This document shows, one piece after another, positions 10,051-19,217 of a stretch of 22,702 bases of DNA. Within the stretch, counting starts at the first letter, position 1. Each line of letters starts with the position of its first letter. The notes under the pieces were generated by a model. That model ran no database searches, was not told the DNA's origin, and saw only the letters and a program-made list of their open reading frames with translations. The stretch is from Cymbomonas tetramitiformis (taxonomy: Eukaryota; Chlorophyta; Pyramimonadophyceae; Pyramimonadales; Pyramimonadaceae): the NCBI GenBank assembly GCA_001247695.2, contig LGRX02034847.1, positions 1-22,702 on the forward strand, read 5' to 3'. Made by a program: the position numbers and the translations under genes.

Positions 10051-11245
10051 GTTTTAGAGAACACCCGACGAAAGGTAGGGAAATTTTACCCTTGTGGACC
10101 TCTGACCTTTACATTGTTGGACTAATGTAAGTCACCTTGTATGCATCACTTCTTTTCTTGTGTACAGGGTAGCGGCGCTGGGAACTTGGAAGCTGACATG
10201 CCATGTCTGCAGGTCACGCTTGTGTCGTAGAGCGTGAGGCACAACGACCGATGGTCCCAGTCGCGATGGTATGCTTTGACGTGTGGTTGCGGTTCACGCC
10301 ACCTCTACTGCATTAATCGTTTCCGTTTCTCGCGAGCCATGTCGAGATCGCGGCCTGCTGACGGTTCTGGCAATGAGTGTTGTCCAGAGAACCAAACCGC
10401 ACACGCAGCATGAAAATCGATTTTGCTGTGCTGGTGCACACGATTGTTTGCTTATCGTTATGGTCCACTACCGCCCAAGGGGCGAGCTGTAAACGCTGAC
10501 TGACAGATACAAAACGCAAAGTCACGTTTTGTACCCGATCTCGAAATTCTCATTTTAACGCCAAATCAATGGCACTGCTCGTCAAGGCGTTTTGCCACGC
10601 ATATTTCGGTCTACGCGTGCACGGTGATGCTTTCAATATATGTTTTGCCCTTGGGGTTAACGTGGATTTAGCCCCAAGCGCAAAACAACAAAAACACCCG
10701 CACACATCACTTACGTTGCGTGTGCTAATAATATGTACATAGCTGTTATATGACCGATGTGAAAGAAGTGTCGTAAAAGTGCTATGGGCAGGCGCGTCTT
10801 TGGAGTGGATGCATTCACTTGTTGGGATGAAGCAACCGCGAAGCGCCTCGGTTACCCGCTGGACCATTTGAGAAATTATCACTAGCACTTAGGCTTCAGG
10901 AAATATGCATGCATTTGTCCCAAAGTATCGTGAAAATTGCATAAGGATGAAATACACTGCTGCTTGTTTTGTTCGTGGCGTTAAGCGTAAGCTTCAAATT
11001 CAAACAATCAAGGAGGGAAGCGTATCTTTGACCCTTGGCAACTTCAAGATGTACAAGCCAATGGCCTTTGTGAATTTATTTAATGAGTGTTGTAAAACTA
11101 TTTTGCAAAACCTTTGTTAATTTAAGGACATGTGGTACTTTCATTCCCAGTAAAATGTAAAGGTTCATCTAGACTTGACAAGTGATTGCATTCACAACGA
11201 TTATTCAATGCCCTGATAGAAACCGACCACAAAATTCCGTTTGCA
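10051..11245. other. No supportable gene; 3' flank of the ETHE1 locus
   Basis: No coding feature supported. A hairpin pairs gttttgcccttgggg (10642-10656) with ccccaagcgcaaaac (10672-10686), with one mismatch. The part nearest 11245 should hold the 3' untranslated region of the minus-strand gene; no clear polyadenylation signal was identified. Confidence 0.4.
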
Positions 11246-14200
11246 TTAATCCTGGATGCCACACACCATGTTGGCAGGCACCGCAGCATCTGCGGCATCA
11301 TCCCACGGTACGCCTGTCAATGCTATCAGGAGGTTTGGGGAGCATCTGTGTCAAGTGTCACAATCTCGTGGGTCAGTGCACCCCATGTGGCAATCATCCT
11401 CGACAGATCATTGGTGTGGACTAGCGCAACATGCTAGCAAAAGAAGTGGTATAGGCTCACATCATTCTGATCTCTGCAGTTTGTCTTGCATGCTATCCGA
11501 AAGTAAAGGTTTGGAAAATGATTTCATTTGGTACAGATGTGGCTGGTGCTCGCCGCTGAGGAACCTGTCTGGAAAGTGGATGCGCCGTTGAAGGGCGCAG
11601 CGAACAGGGAGCAAGCTCTAGTCTCGCACCAGGACAGACCTAAACAAATAAGTTGCGGCTTATACTGGGAAGAAAGGCGAGGAACACCGAATTCACTCTA
11701 CCGAAGAGCAGCAGTAAAGTGCAGGTCGAAGCAGGTGTAATATACTTTGCTAAAGTTAGGATGGAAGGCAGTTGGGAAAAGCACCTATCTTCTTAGGATA
11801 AGGGAGGCCCAGGTTGTCCATAATGCTCTTGAACTCCTCCTTCGTCTTGGTGAGCCGAGGGTTCAGTGTCTTCTCTTCAAGCACGGTGGAGTGATGACGC
11901 CCCTGAAACACGCCCGGCAGCTTAAAAGCATGGTGGAGTGATGACGCCCCTGTAACACGCCCGGCAGCTTAAAAGCATGGTGGAGTGATGACGCCCCCTG
12001 TAACACGCCCGGCAGCTTAACAGCATGGTGGAGTGATGATGGCCCTGTAAGCAAAAGCATGGTGGAGTGATGACGCCCGTAACACGCCCGGCAGCTTAAA
12101 AGCATGGTGGAGTGATGACGCCCTGTAACACGCCCTGGCAGCTTAAAAGCATGGTGGAGTGATGACGCCCTGTAACACGCCTGGCAGCTTAAAAGCATGG
12201 TGGAGTGATGCCCTGTAACACGCCCGGCAGCTTAAACGCATGGTGGAGTGATGATGGCCCTGTAACACGCCCGGCAGCTTAAAAGCATGGTGAGTGATGA
12301 CGCCCCTGTAACATGCCCGGCAGCTTAAAAGCATGGTGGCGTGATGACGCCCGTAACACGCCCGGCAGCTTAAAAGCATGGTGGAGTGATGACGCCTGTA
12401 ACACGCCCGGGCAGCTTAAAAGCATGGTGGAGTGATGACGCCCTGTAATACGCCCCGCAGCTTAAACGCATGGAGTGATGATGGCCCTGTAACACGCCCG
12501 GCAGCTTAAAAGCATGGTGGAGTGATGACGCCTGTAACACGCCCGCCAGCTTAAAAGCATGGTGGAGTGATGATGGCTCTGTAACACGCCTGGCAGCTTA
12601 AAAGCATGGTGGAGTGATGATGGCCCTGTAACACGCCTGGCAGCTTAAAAGCATGGTGGAGTGATGATGGCCCTGTAACACGTCCGGCAGCTTGAAAGCA
12701 CCTCACGCCGATGCCATGCCGAATCGCACCCTCCCAGGAGAGTCCCCCCCGCGGCTGCATCCCGCATTGCACTCTCTGAGGTGAGTCCCCCCCTGGCCGC
12801 AACATGGAGCAACAGGAATTTGAGCTGGGAATGTGGATACGGCAAAGGCAACCTTGTAATCGTGGGCGGGATACACTCGGAAGGTCTCCGGCAGGGAGAA
12901 GATCTGCGAGTGCACTGAGTCGAATAGGGTCTCCGGGCTTCCTGTGCCATACCTCCTCCCGAAGCCCTCTGTTTCATCCCTGGTGACGCGTGACCTGACT
13001 GGCACAGGGCTTGCATGCTTCATCCCTGGTGATGCATGACCTGACTGGCACAAGGCCTGCATGCTTCATCCCTGGTGACACATGACCTGACTGTCACAGG
13101 GCCTGTATGTTGGAAGTAGTCTCAGCCATTGATATCTTTAAGCACAATTCACAGCTGTCCTGAGAAGCATCAGTTCAAAAATCCCGGGAATGTTTGTCTC
13201 CCCGCAAGGCGCCTAAAATGCTGTTTTTGAGTGCTCGAGCCAATGCGCATGCAGGATATGGCCACTCAGCCTCTAGCATCTGGGACGCCGTGGACAACCG
13301 CCATGCTTCCCGGCGGCCTGTGCATACAGGTAGATATCACAGAGCAGGTGAAAGCGCGGCACATGGCCTGTGAGTCATCATATCGTGCATTATCATATTG
13401 TGGATGCTCATTCACCTACGGTATGTGAGTAATCATATCTGGTACATAATTCACCTATGGCCTGTTAGTGCCCGCCACGTGGAGCAGTATGTGTCATGAT
13501 GGGTTTCACTGTACAAAGCACACATAGTCACCTCCCATTTGCTAGGCATACGGGCACGGGCACGAAGGGCATGTCCCACGCCCTCCCTGGCCGGCTGCAA
13601 CGGGCGAAGTGCGCGCACCTTGCTGGAAGTCGGTGCGCCCGCATCCGCGGATGAGCAGGGCGTCGCCTGTGAAAGCCATTCCGCCATTGTCTTGGCTGAC
13701 ATATGTCACACAACCGTCCGTGTGCCCTGATACCCGCCAGCGACCCCCTCAGCGTTGCGCGCATCCCAAGCCTTGCAGCGAGACTACATGCCAATGGCAG
13801 GCGGACAAGCCGCTACTTCATTCCCACGGTCTCTCCGTCTACTTGGCATGCCAATGGCAGGCGGACAAGCCGCTACTTCATTCCCACGGTCTCTCCGTCT
13901 ACTTGGCATGCCAATGGCAGGCGGACAAGCCGCTACTTCATTCCCACGGTCTCTCCGTCTACTTGGCATGCCAATGGTAGGCGGACAAGCCGCTACTTCA
14001 TTCCCACGGTCTCTCCGTCTACTTGGCATGCCAATGGCAGGCGGACAAGCCGCTACTTCATGCACACCTCGAGTCGGACCGGTGGAAACTTCGTGTGACG
14101 CATAGGCTGTAGATGTGGCATATCCTCTTATGAAGCCTCGAAGGGGGACAAGTGGCAACTTCATGCAAAGCCCCAGACGGACGGAGGAGCCAATCACTGC

Positions 14201-15580
14201 CCGGGAGAAACCCGGACGCAACGTTGTTTCGTGGACAGAGACACACTGTGACTGACAGCACAAACACGGGGCTCTCAAGTTGCATGCGCTGCCAACCTGC
14301 TTGAGGATCCCGGTCGGGGCAAACCGGGAGTAGCGTGCACTTCAACATATCTGGCTGGGGCAAACCGGGAGTAGCGCGCACTTCAACATATCTGGCTGGG
14401 GCAAACCGGGAGTAGCGCGCACTTCAACATATCTGGCCGGGGCAAATCGGGAGCAGCGCGCACTTCAACATATCTGGCCGGGGCAAACCGGGAGTAGCGC
14501 GCACTTCCACATATCGTTCTCCAAAACACACCTTCTCCCCCGGTAGCAGATATATATCCGCCTGCGAAGACTCCGCAACACCGTCAGTTGCCACGCAAAG
14601 CCTGAGATGGGCGCTGAGGGTCCGGGAAAGAAGCCAGGAGCACAGGCTGGACGATCATAGACTATTTGTGGGGAAAGGGGGGCTGATCGAGTGGGAACAA
14701 GAACATTTGCGCCGCTGGCTCTGGAGATCATGGACTTCACTTCCGGGCGTAGCTTCTGCAGCAGATACGAGGAATAGACAACGCGTAAGCCCAACGAGAG
14801 CAAAACAGATCTCAACCAGTTCCAAGCAAAGGAGTGGTACCAGGCAGGCGCTAAGCAGCAAGCAAGTGCTAGGTAGGAAGATCGAGCTGAGAAACGAACT
14901 TTGATGGCGCCAGTGCCGGTGATGTGATCAGCGTGACAGTGTGTGTTAAGGACATACTTCAGCTTTAAGGCAAGATCATCAGCCACAGCCAGGTCCCTCT
15001 CCACCTGAGTGTACCACGTCATACACACAGGCCATCACATATCAGTCGTGCTGGAAATTTCTTTACCAGTCAGCATACCACACCCCTTATGAGCTGCATC
15101 GTACAACCGTTTTCACCAAGGCACCACCCGTCTTCGGCAGTGCAGGGCACGCTTTGTCGAAATCAAGTTTTCCATACGGATACGTACAGTTATACGACTC
15201 GCAAGATATGGGACCCAGTACATGCCAACTGCGCTGCGACACGCACTTCAAGAAGCAATGCTGAGAACAGAAAGAGCTTATTCCAAATTGTGCTCCAAAG
15301 TCTCTCCCCCCCCTCTCAGCCTTCTGGGTGTGCTGCAGTTTGCTAGCAGAACGACAAGGAGAGCTGAAAAGGAGGGGCTTGGTAGTAGTTCTCGGAGGAA
15401 CAACCGTAAGCGAGATGTAGAAAATAATTGAGGCACGCACCATCTCTAGAACAGGGTCGATCAAGATTGCATCTTTAGAGGCGGGATCCCCTAGAAGGTA
15501 CGTATATGTGGATGAGCCACTAGTGTCGAAGAGCTGCCGAAAGATGAGGTCCGACCTCTTCATTTCCTTTGAGCATAGTT
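11246..15580 (-). CDS. ETHE1: ETHE1-type persulfide dioxygenase, eight exons
   Basis: Iron-dependent metallo-beta-lactamase-fold enzyme that oxidises glutathione persulfide to sulfite in sulfide detoxification. Exons, in transcript order: 15580-15441, 15004-14900, 14755-14705, 14561-14489, 13726-13619, 12941-12853, 11902-11785, 11289-11246 (stop TAA at 11246-11248). All introns are GT-AG and every junction keeps phase. Counting from ATG 15563, the protein is about 236 residues, near the usual mature length. Visible motifs are THCHADH (H63, H65, D67, H68), GHTDG (H119), [16 protein letters not shown] (D139) and YPAHDY (H180). By family knowledge, H63, H119 and D139 are the iron ligands. The C-terminus [17 protein letters not shown] closely resembles the plant form. 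ATG 15563 could start a stand-alone enzyme, but an acceptor at 15581 lets the frame join the upstream DUF442 exons. No mitochondrial targeting peptide is visible from that ATG. Introns 4, 5 and 6 are packed with minisatellites. Confidence 0.93.
11887..12690. repeat. 47-bp minisatellite, about 18 copies, copying the intron 6 / exon 7 junction
   Basis: Unit of about 47 bp, with small indels between copies. Plus-strand landmarks are ggtggagtgatgacgcc, then tgtaacacgcccggcagctt, then aaaagcat. It fills nearly all of intron 6 of the ETHE1 gene. On the minus (sense) strand, units read gttacag|GGGCGTCATCACTCCACC(A)TGCTT, with small variants, whereas the real exon starts tttcag|GGGCGTCATCACTCCACC(G)TGCTT. 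Each full unit therefore carries a copy of the acceptor and about the first 24 exon bases. Confidence 0.95.
12972..13110. repeat. 46-bp minisatellite, three copies, in intron 5
   Basis: Three copies of a unit opening cttcatccctggtga, with acctgactg and cacagggc inside and ending near tgcatg, starting at about 12972, 13017 and 13063. They lie about 30 bp inside intron 5 from exon 6 of the ETHE1 gene and do not include exon sequence. Confidence 0.9.
13788..14061. repeat. 60-bp minisatellite, about 4.6 copies, in intron 4
   Basis: Exact 60-bp units open atgccaatggcaggcgg at 13788, 13848, 13908, 13968 and 14028 (last copy partial). One C-to-T change at 13978 is the only difference seen among the copies. 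Because 60 is a multiple of three, the array is open in several frames on both strands; these periodic ORFs are not taken as genes. Near-identity indicates recent expansion. Confidence 0.97.
14315..14520. repeat. 41-bp minisatellite, five copies, copying the exon 4 / intron 4 junction
   Basis: Units of 41 bp, each opening ggggcaaaccgggagtagcg, at about 14315, 14356, 14397, 14438 and 14479 on the plus strand. On the minus (sense) strand each carries gaagtgcgcgctactcccg|gtttgcc or a one- or two-base variant, which is the 3' end of ETHE1 exon 4 with its donor. The copy at 14480-14516 is the real exon end; four further copies lie downstream in intron 4. Confidence 0.95.
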
Positions 15581-15943
15581 CTGTTCCAATACTTTAACTC
15601 AGAGGTCGATTTTGGATTCGTCACAGGACAAAAAGCAAGCGGAGGCCGAAGCCGAGGCACTCTACTGGGAGGGCGCTATATCGGCGCTGTAGCGAATATT
15701 TCATTTATACAGTCGGCATATTCGCAGCACTATGCAATATCCAGTTTCGCAAAACTGCAGGGAATGATATTATGGCCCGTCGGAAAAGGGCCAACCATCC
15801 CCCGCAAAAACGATTGATCTTGTTCGATCAAATTGTTTTTTCCGCCTGATGTGTACCGTTTTACTCTAAGGAAGCATTTTCACCAGATCGTCGTCAAGCT
15901 TTCATAGAGATGCGTGTGGCCAGTCCGGGTGTTCGTTACTCAC
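15581..15943 (-). other. Intron between DUF442 and ETHE1 exons
   Basis: A 363-nt stretch bounded on the minus strand by a donor GTGAGT at 15943 and an acceptor ...ggaacag at 15581. Joining them keeps the frame. The acceptor lacks a good pyrimidine tract, so an alternative is that the stretch is a promoter or 5' leader for a separate ETHE1 transcript starting at ATG 15563. No other coding signal seen. Confidence 0.5.
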
Positions 15944-16972
15944 CAAGCCACGAAGCTAGACTGGGTTCCTGTGAAGCCTTCAGATCGAGAGCCCTGGCCA
16001 AGCTCAATGCTGCGCCTTCGCGCGCTATTTCACAGGAAGCGTCAGACTGCCTATGCGTGAGGTAAAGCGCCAACACAGCGCTCGCTCTCCTCGCAGTACT
16101 GCACGACAACACAGTTGGACGAGGTAGCGCATCGAGCGCAGAAATGAGGCTCCGTGCAGATTCCGTAGGGAAGCCGGACTCCTTCTGGAAACACAGGGCA
16201 CATGGGCAACTCAGTTAGCGACGTCGCCGAAACCTCTCAAGGAACATAGGCGTCGGCGGCAACTTAGCTAGTCGCGTAATGAATAGTGAAACCAGCGGGA
16301 CCCGGGATGACAAGAAAAGCCAGTGACTCTACCTTCACGAACGGCACACAGGCAAAATCCAAGCCTGCGCTTTTCACCGCGGACGCCGGGCAGTTTGCAC
16401 CGCCTTCAGGTTCCAATAGGAGCCTGCGGTCGACGCCCCAAAGAGAGTGAGCGCTCCTTGGAAAGGCGCGCCCCACTTTGGCACACACGCAGCCTGCTGA
16501 AAGACGCCGCCCTCCGGAAAATATATGAAGGTGCGAGGGAAGCTTGTAAAGCTATTTCTCACAGACCAATACAAATAAGTCCAAAAACTCACCAACTTTT
16601 GACGTTGCCCTCGCTGATATAACTTTGCACCTGCTACCAAGATGGCGCATTTCATGAAAGCCTGAACTTTAAACATAGTTGTGATAATGCAACTAAGGTG
16701 CCACGTCAAAACGTGTCGCTCACAGACTGCAGGCACAAATAGTGTCAAGGGAAACGTAAAGGAATAGACGTGCTACTGTTGCGCGAGTTTAAAATGAAAG
16801 AATTTGTGTCTGGCCGCTGAGCTTTGGAAGTCAATCTTGTTACATACAACGACAAAGGAACAAACAATTCGAGATCCCTTCGAGTGACTATGCAGTATGG
16901 GTGACCTACCTGCGCCGGTTCCAGGTGACCTTCAAGTATGAAATTTCCGACGACTCTCTGGTTAGCCGACAT
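15944..16972 (-). CDS. DUF442 (Blh-type sulfurtransferase/phosphatase-fold) exons, probably the 5' part of the ETHE1 gene
   Basis: Exon a, 16972-16910, starts MSANQRVVGNFILEGHLEPAQ and ends at a strong donor CAG|GTAGGT. Exon b, up to 16493 to 16333, encodes GVDRRLLLEPEGGANCPASA, then AGLDFACVPFVK, with donor AAG|GTAGAG. Exon c, 16184-15944, encodes KESGFPTESARSLISALDAL, then the loop VLSCSTARRASAVLALYL, with donor G|GTGAGT. This is the order expected for DUF442: 'L-PEGG', 'AGLxF-xVP', 'ALP', then a C(X)4R phosphate-binding-type loop (CSTARR). In bacterial Blh this domain is fused to an ETHE1-like dioxygenase. Exon c ends in phase 1, and the acceptor at 15581 starts in phase 1, reading [14 protein letters not shown], so one fusion protein is likely. 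The join of a to b does not keep phase directly. A 31-nt exon at 16661-16631 would fix it, but this is a guess. Confidence 0.75.
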
Positions 16973-17750
16973 TATTTTGTGCCAAAATTAACACTGAAAT
17001 GTGGGAAGCAGTCGGCAAGGAATGTGTGGGAAGAGTAATGAGCCTGGTTTGATTTGGTATAAAGCTAAATAGCTTTGTTGTCAATCCCTCACATATTTGC
17101 CTCGTTGTGTGGTGACATGTCACGACAGTACAACAGTTCAAAGATCTTCCTTTATATGTTTCTGTTTGTAATTTGTAATTAACGAAAATGCACAGTTCAA
17201 CAGATACAGTGCCACAATCTCATATCTGCATTCTATTTCTTCCTAGGATATCAGATATTTATATGATTAATGATAGTAATCAGATGTCATGTCAGCATGT
17301 CACATATCTCATATGGATACTGTATAGTCATATCGATGAGACGCGTGTTCTCTTCTGAGTTCACAATTTTCGTGTTGACGGGGACGACGTTTTTTTCTTC
17401 TTTTTTTGGTTTTAGATGGAAAGATGGAAAGCACAGTCGGAAACAAACTGGAAACTCTCTACTCTGTACCCCCCTTCTTCCCATAATTCAGCGTTCATTA
17501 GTATTACAGATCTATATAAATAATATATGCATAAATAAATGAAAAATATATCATTTTTTTAATTAATTCCAACAATTCACCATAAATAGAGTATTTTGAG
17601 TTATGCGGAAATTTTTTGCGGAGGTTGATCCATAAGAGGTATATTTTCACCCAAAAAAATATACGATGCTCAAAATAACATATTAGGGATGTTACAGCTG
17701 CAGCATTAGGTGGCGTGGTAACCCCCAAACCGCAGTCGGGAATTCCCTTA
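16973..17750. other. Upstream flank of the fusion gene; AT-rich, no gene
   Basis: This should hold the promoter of the minus-strand gene; no clear TATA box could be fixed. Between about 17500 and 17700 it becomes very AT-rich, with inverted repeats such as gtatatttt...aaaatatac near 17639-17664 and tattttgag...ctcaaaata spanning 17591-17676. No coding feature supported. Confidence 0.4.
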
Positions 17751-18278
17751 TTGGCTACTGCTAATAGATAGTTTGAAACACATACAGGGTATAATATTCT
17801 GTATATCCGTGTTTTATAACTATCGCTGTAAGCAAAAATATGAGGCTGAAACGTGTGATGTGTCTGAGTAAAAGATATAACATATGAGAGTAAGAGAGTC
17901 TAAGTAGCTTATGCTACGTGAGCTATGAACGGCTGTACGAGTACGGCTGCGGTAATGCTCGAGTACTCTAACACGTGGCTCGCGGTCTCTATCGCTGTGA
18001 CTCGCGGTCTCGAGCCGAATAATGCAGTCATCTGTCACATGCATCGAGGAATGGCATACAGGGGGCAGTACTGGATATCTAGTCCCCCGTGACACCACCA
18101 CATCGTCTGTGGATGTGGGTGGCAGTGGCATGGTAATGAAAACAGGCAATATCAATATACTCGGATACGGAGCAAGCAGAGATACAAGCATTAACATTAG
18201 CAAGAATTGGTCCTACTGGTGCCTCCGGGTCTTTAGAAATAGACATGCTCGCAGAGGCCCACCTTCCCTCGCCTCGGG
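17751..18278 (-). other. Flank of the copia remnant, possibly its 3' LTR
   Basis: It lies just downstream (minus strand) of the RNase H remnant. A purine-rich stretch, gaggcgagggaaggtggg, at about 18255-18275 is in the right place for a polypurine tract, so an LTR could begin near 18245. No second copy is present in the window, so its ends cannot be verified. Short open frames here look like chance. Confidence 0.3.
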
Positions 18279-18870
18279 TCACCCTATCAACTTCTGCCGT
18301 TGCAGTGATGCTAAGACAATCTCGTCATGTTGTTGTTGTCGTTGTAGTTGCTGCTGCTGGGCATGAAGCTTCTGTGCGGCAGCTACTCGTAGTCTCTCCG
18401 TCAGCTTAACAACCCGGTCCTTAATATCCAAGAGGCGGGCAGTGAACTTGTCGATAATGGGAACCCCGTGTTTTGTGGTAGGAAGGGCCTTAGTGAAAAT
18501 GTCAGCCGGATTGTCATCGGTCGGAATCCAGACCGGAATAAACTTCCTGAGGGGCCCCTGACACCAGTTCCTAACCGCGTGGTACCGAACCGCAATGTGT
18601 TTGAGCTTAGTAGAGAGTGCCCGCTGGGTGACCAAAGTCTGAACTGTTGGGTTATCTACATTGATGGTGATGGGCTCAGCCGAGGGGAAGAACTCTGTCA
18701 GTGTGTTGTAGATGGCCGGGGCGGAGGTGCAGGCTTCTGGCATGGCAACATACTCTGCCTCTGTAGAGTGAAGGGCAGTGCATGATTTCTGCTTCTTTGA
18801 CCATCAGTCAATGAGCATACCGTGAAAGTAGAGACAGTAGCCGGAAACTGAGTTCCGTGGATAAAGCCTA
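18279..18870 (-). pseudogene. Ty1/copia retrotransposon RNase H end, degenerate
   Basis: The minus-strand frame reads NSVSGYCLYF, then WSKKQKSCTALHSTEAEYVA, then KLKHIAVRYHAVRNW and PTDDNPADIFTKALP. These are the classic consecutive motifs of the C-terminal RNase H domain of copia Pol. An in-frame TGA at 18804-18806 interrupts it just before WSKKQ, and the reverse transcriptase that should lie upstream is absent, so this is a truncated, inactive copy. The C-terminus carries an extra coiled-coil-like and Gln-rich tail (QQQQLQRQQQ) ending at 18279. No relation to the intact LTR element at 19800 can be shown. Confidence 0.9.
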
Positions 18871-18944
18871 TCCAACACTAGGTGGGAAGGATGTCATGGC
18901 CTAATCGCGTCATGGTGACCTGAAATCGCGACCTGACCTCATCA

Positions 18945-18967
18945 AGGCGTGACACAAGCGTTGTCAC
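18945..18967. other. Small inverted repeat
   Basis: The sequence gcgtgaca-caagcgt-tgtcacgc forms an 8-bp perfect stem with a 7-nt loop, between the copia remnant and the next plus-strand gene. Function unknown. Confidence 0.5.
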
Positions 18968-19089
18968 GCTCGTGTCGCCGGCGATTTATGGCGAAGTCCA
19001 AACGACCGCTCCCTAGATTCGACGTTGCCTCGACTTTTGTTGTTAAATCCCTGAAACTCGACTCTCTCTGCGCTACAGTTCGTACGATT

Positions 19090-19122
19090 GGGGCATGCCC
19101 GCCGCTGCGGCGGGCATGCCCC
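19090..19122. other. Perfect 16-bp inverted repeat with a 1-nt centre
   Basis: ggggcatgcccgccgc, one T, then its exact reverse complement. It is GC-rich and lies about 95 bp before the first ATG (19218) of the plus-strand gene. It could be a regulatory palindrome, a cruciform-forming site or a foldback relic. Confidence 0.9.
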
Positions 19123-19217
19123 ATGGTATCCCCCACTGCAAACGGCTTTAACAAATTTTAACCTTCGCAGCGCCCGCCCTTTACCTTTACCTCTTACTTA
19201 CTTTCTTTCTCGCAAAA

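Noticed and set aside
11186..11740. Several overlapping plus-strand ORFs
   Set aside because: They lie antisense to the last ETHE1 exon and its flanking intron, with no recognisable content.
11887..12690. CRISPR-like array
   Set aside because: There are no unique spacers; the units abut each other and carry indels, in a eukaryotic intron.
11863..12805. Minus-strand ORFs of 78-123 codons with repeated [20 protein letters not shown] units
   Set aside because: They follow the 47-bp minisatellite in intron 6; they exist because the units are repeated, not because they code.
13755..14278. Plus- and minus-strand ORFs with a repeated 20-residue unit near the 60-bp array
   Set aside because: All are products of the 60-bp repeat, whose length is a multiple of three; they lie in intron 4 of the ETHE1 gene.
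16374..16748. 124-residue minus-strand ORF through the DUF442 region
   Set aside because: It reads intron 1 and exon b in the wrong frame and stops soon after; the frame with the PEGG and AGLDF motifs is the supported one.
17820..18203. Minus-strand 127-residue ORF after the copia remnant
   Set aside because: It lies where an LTR would be expected, with low-information sequence; no domain seen.
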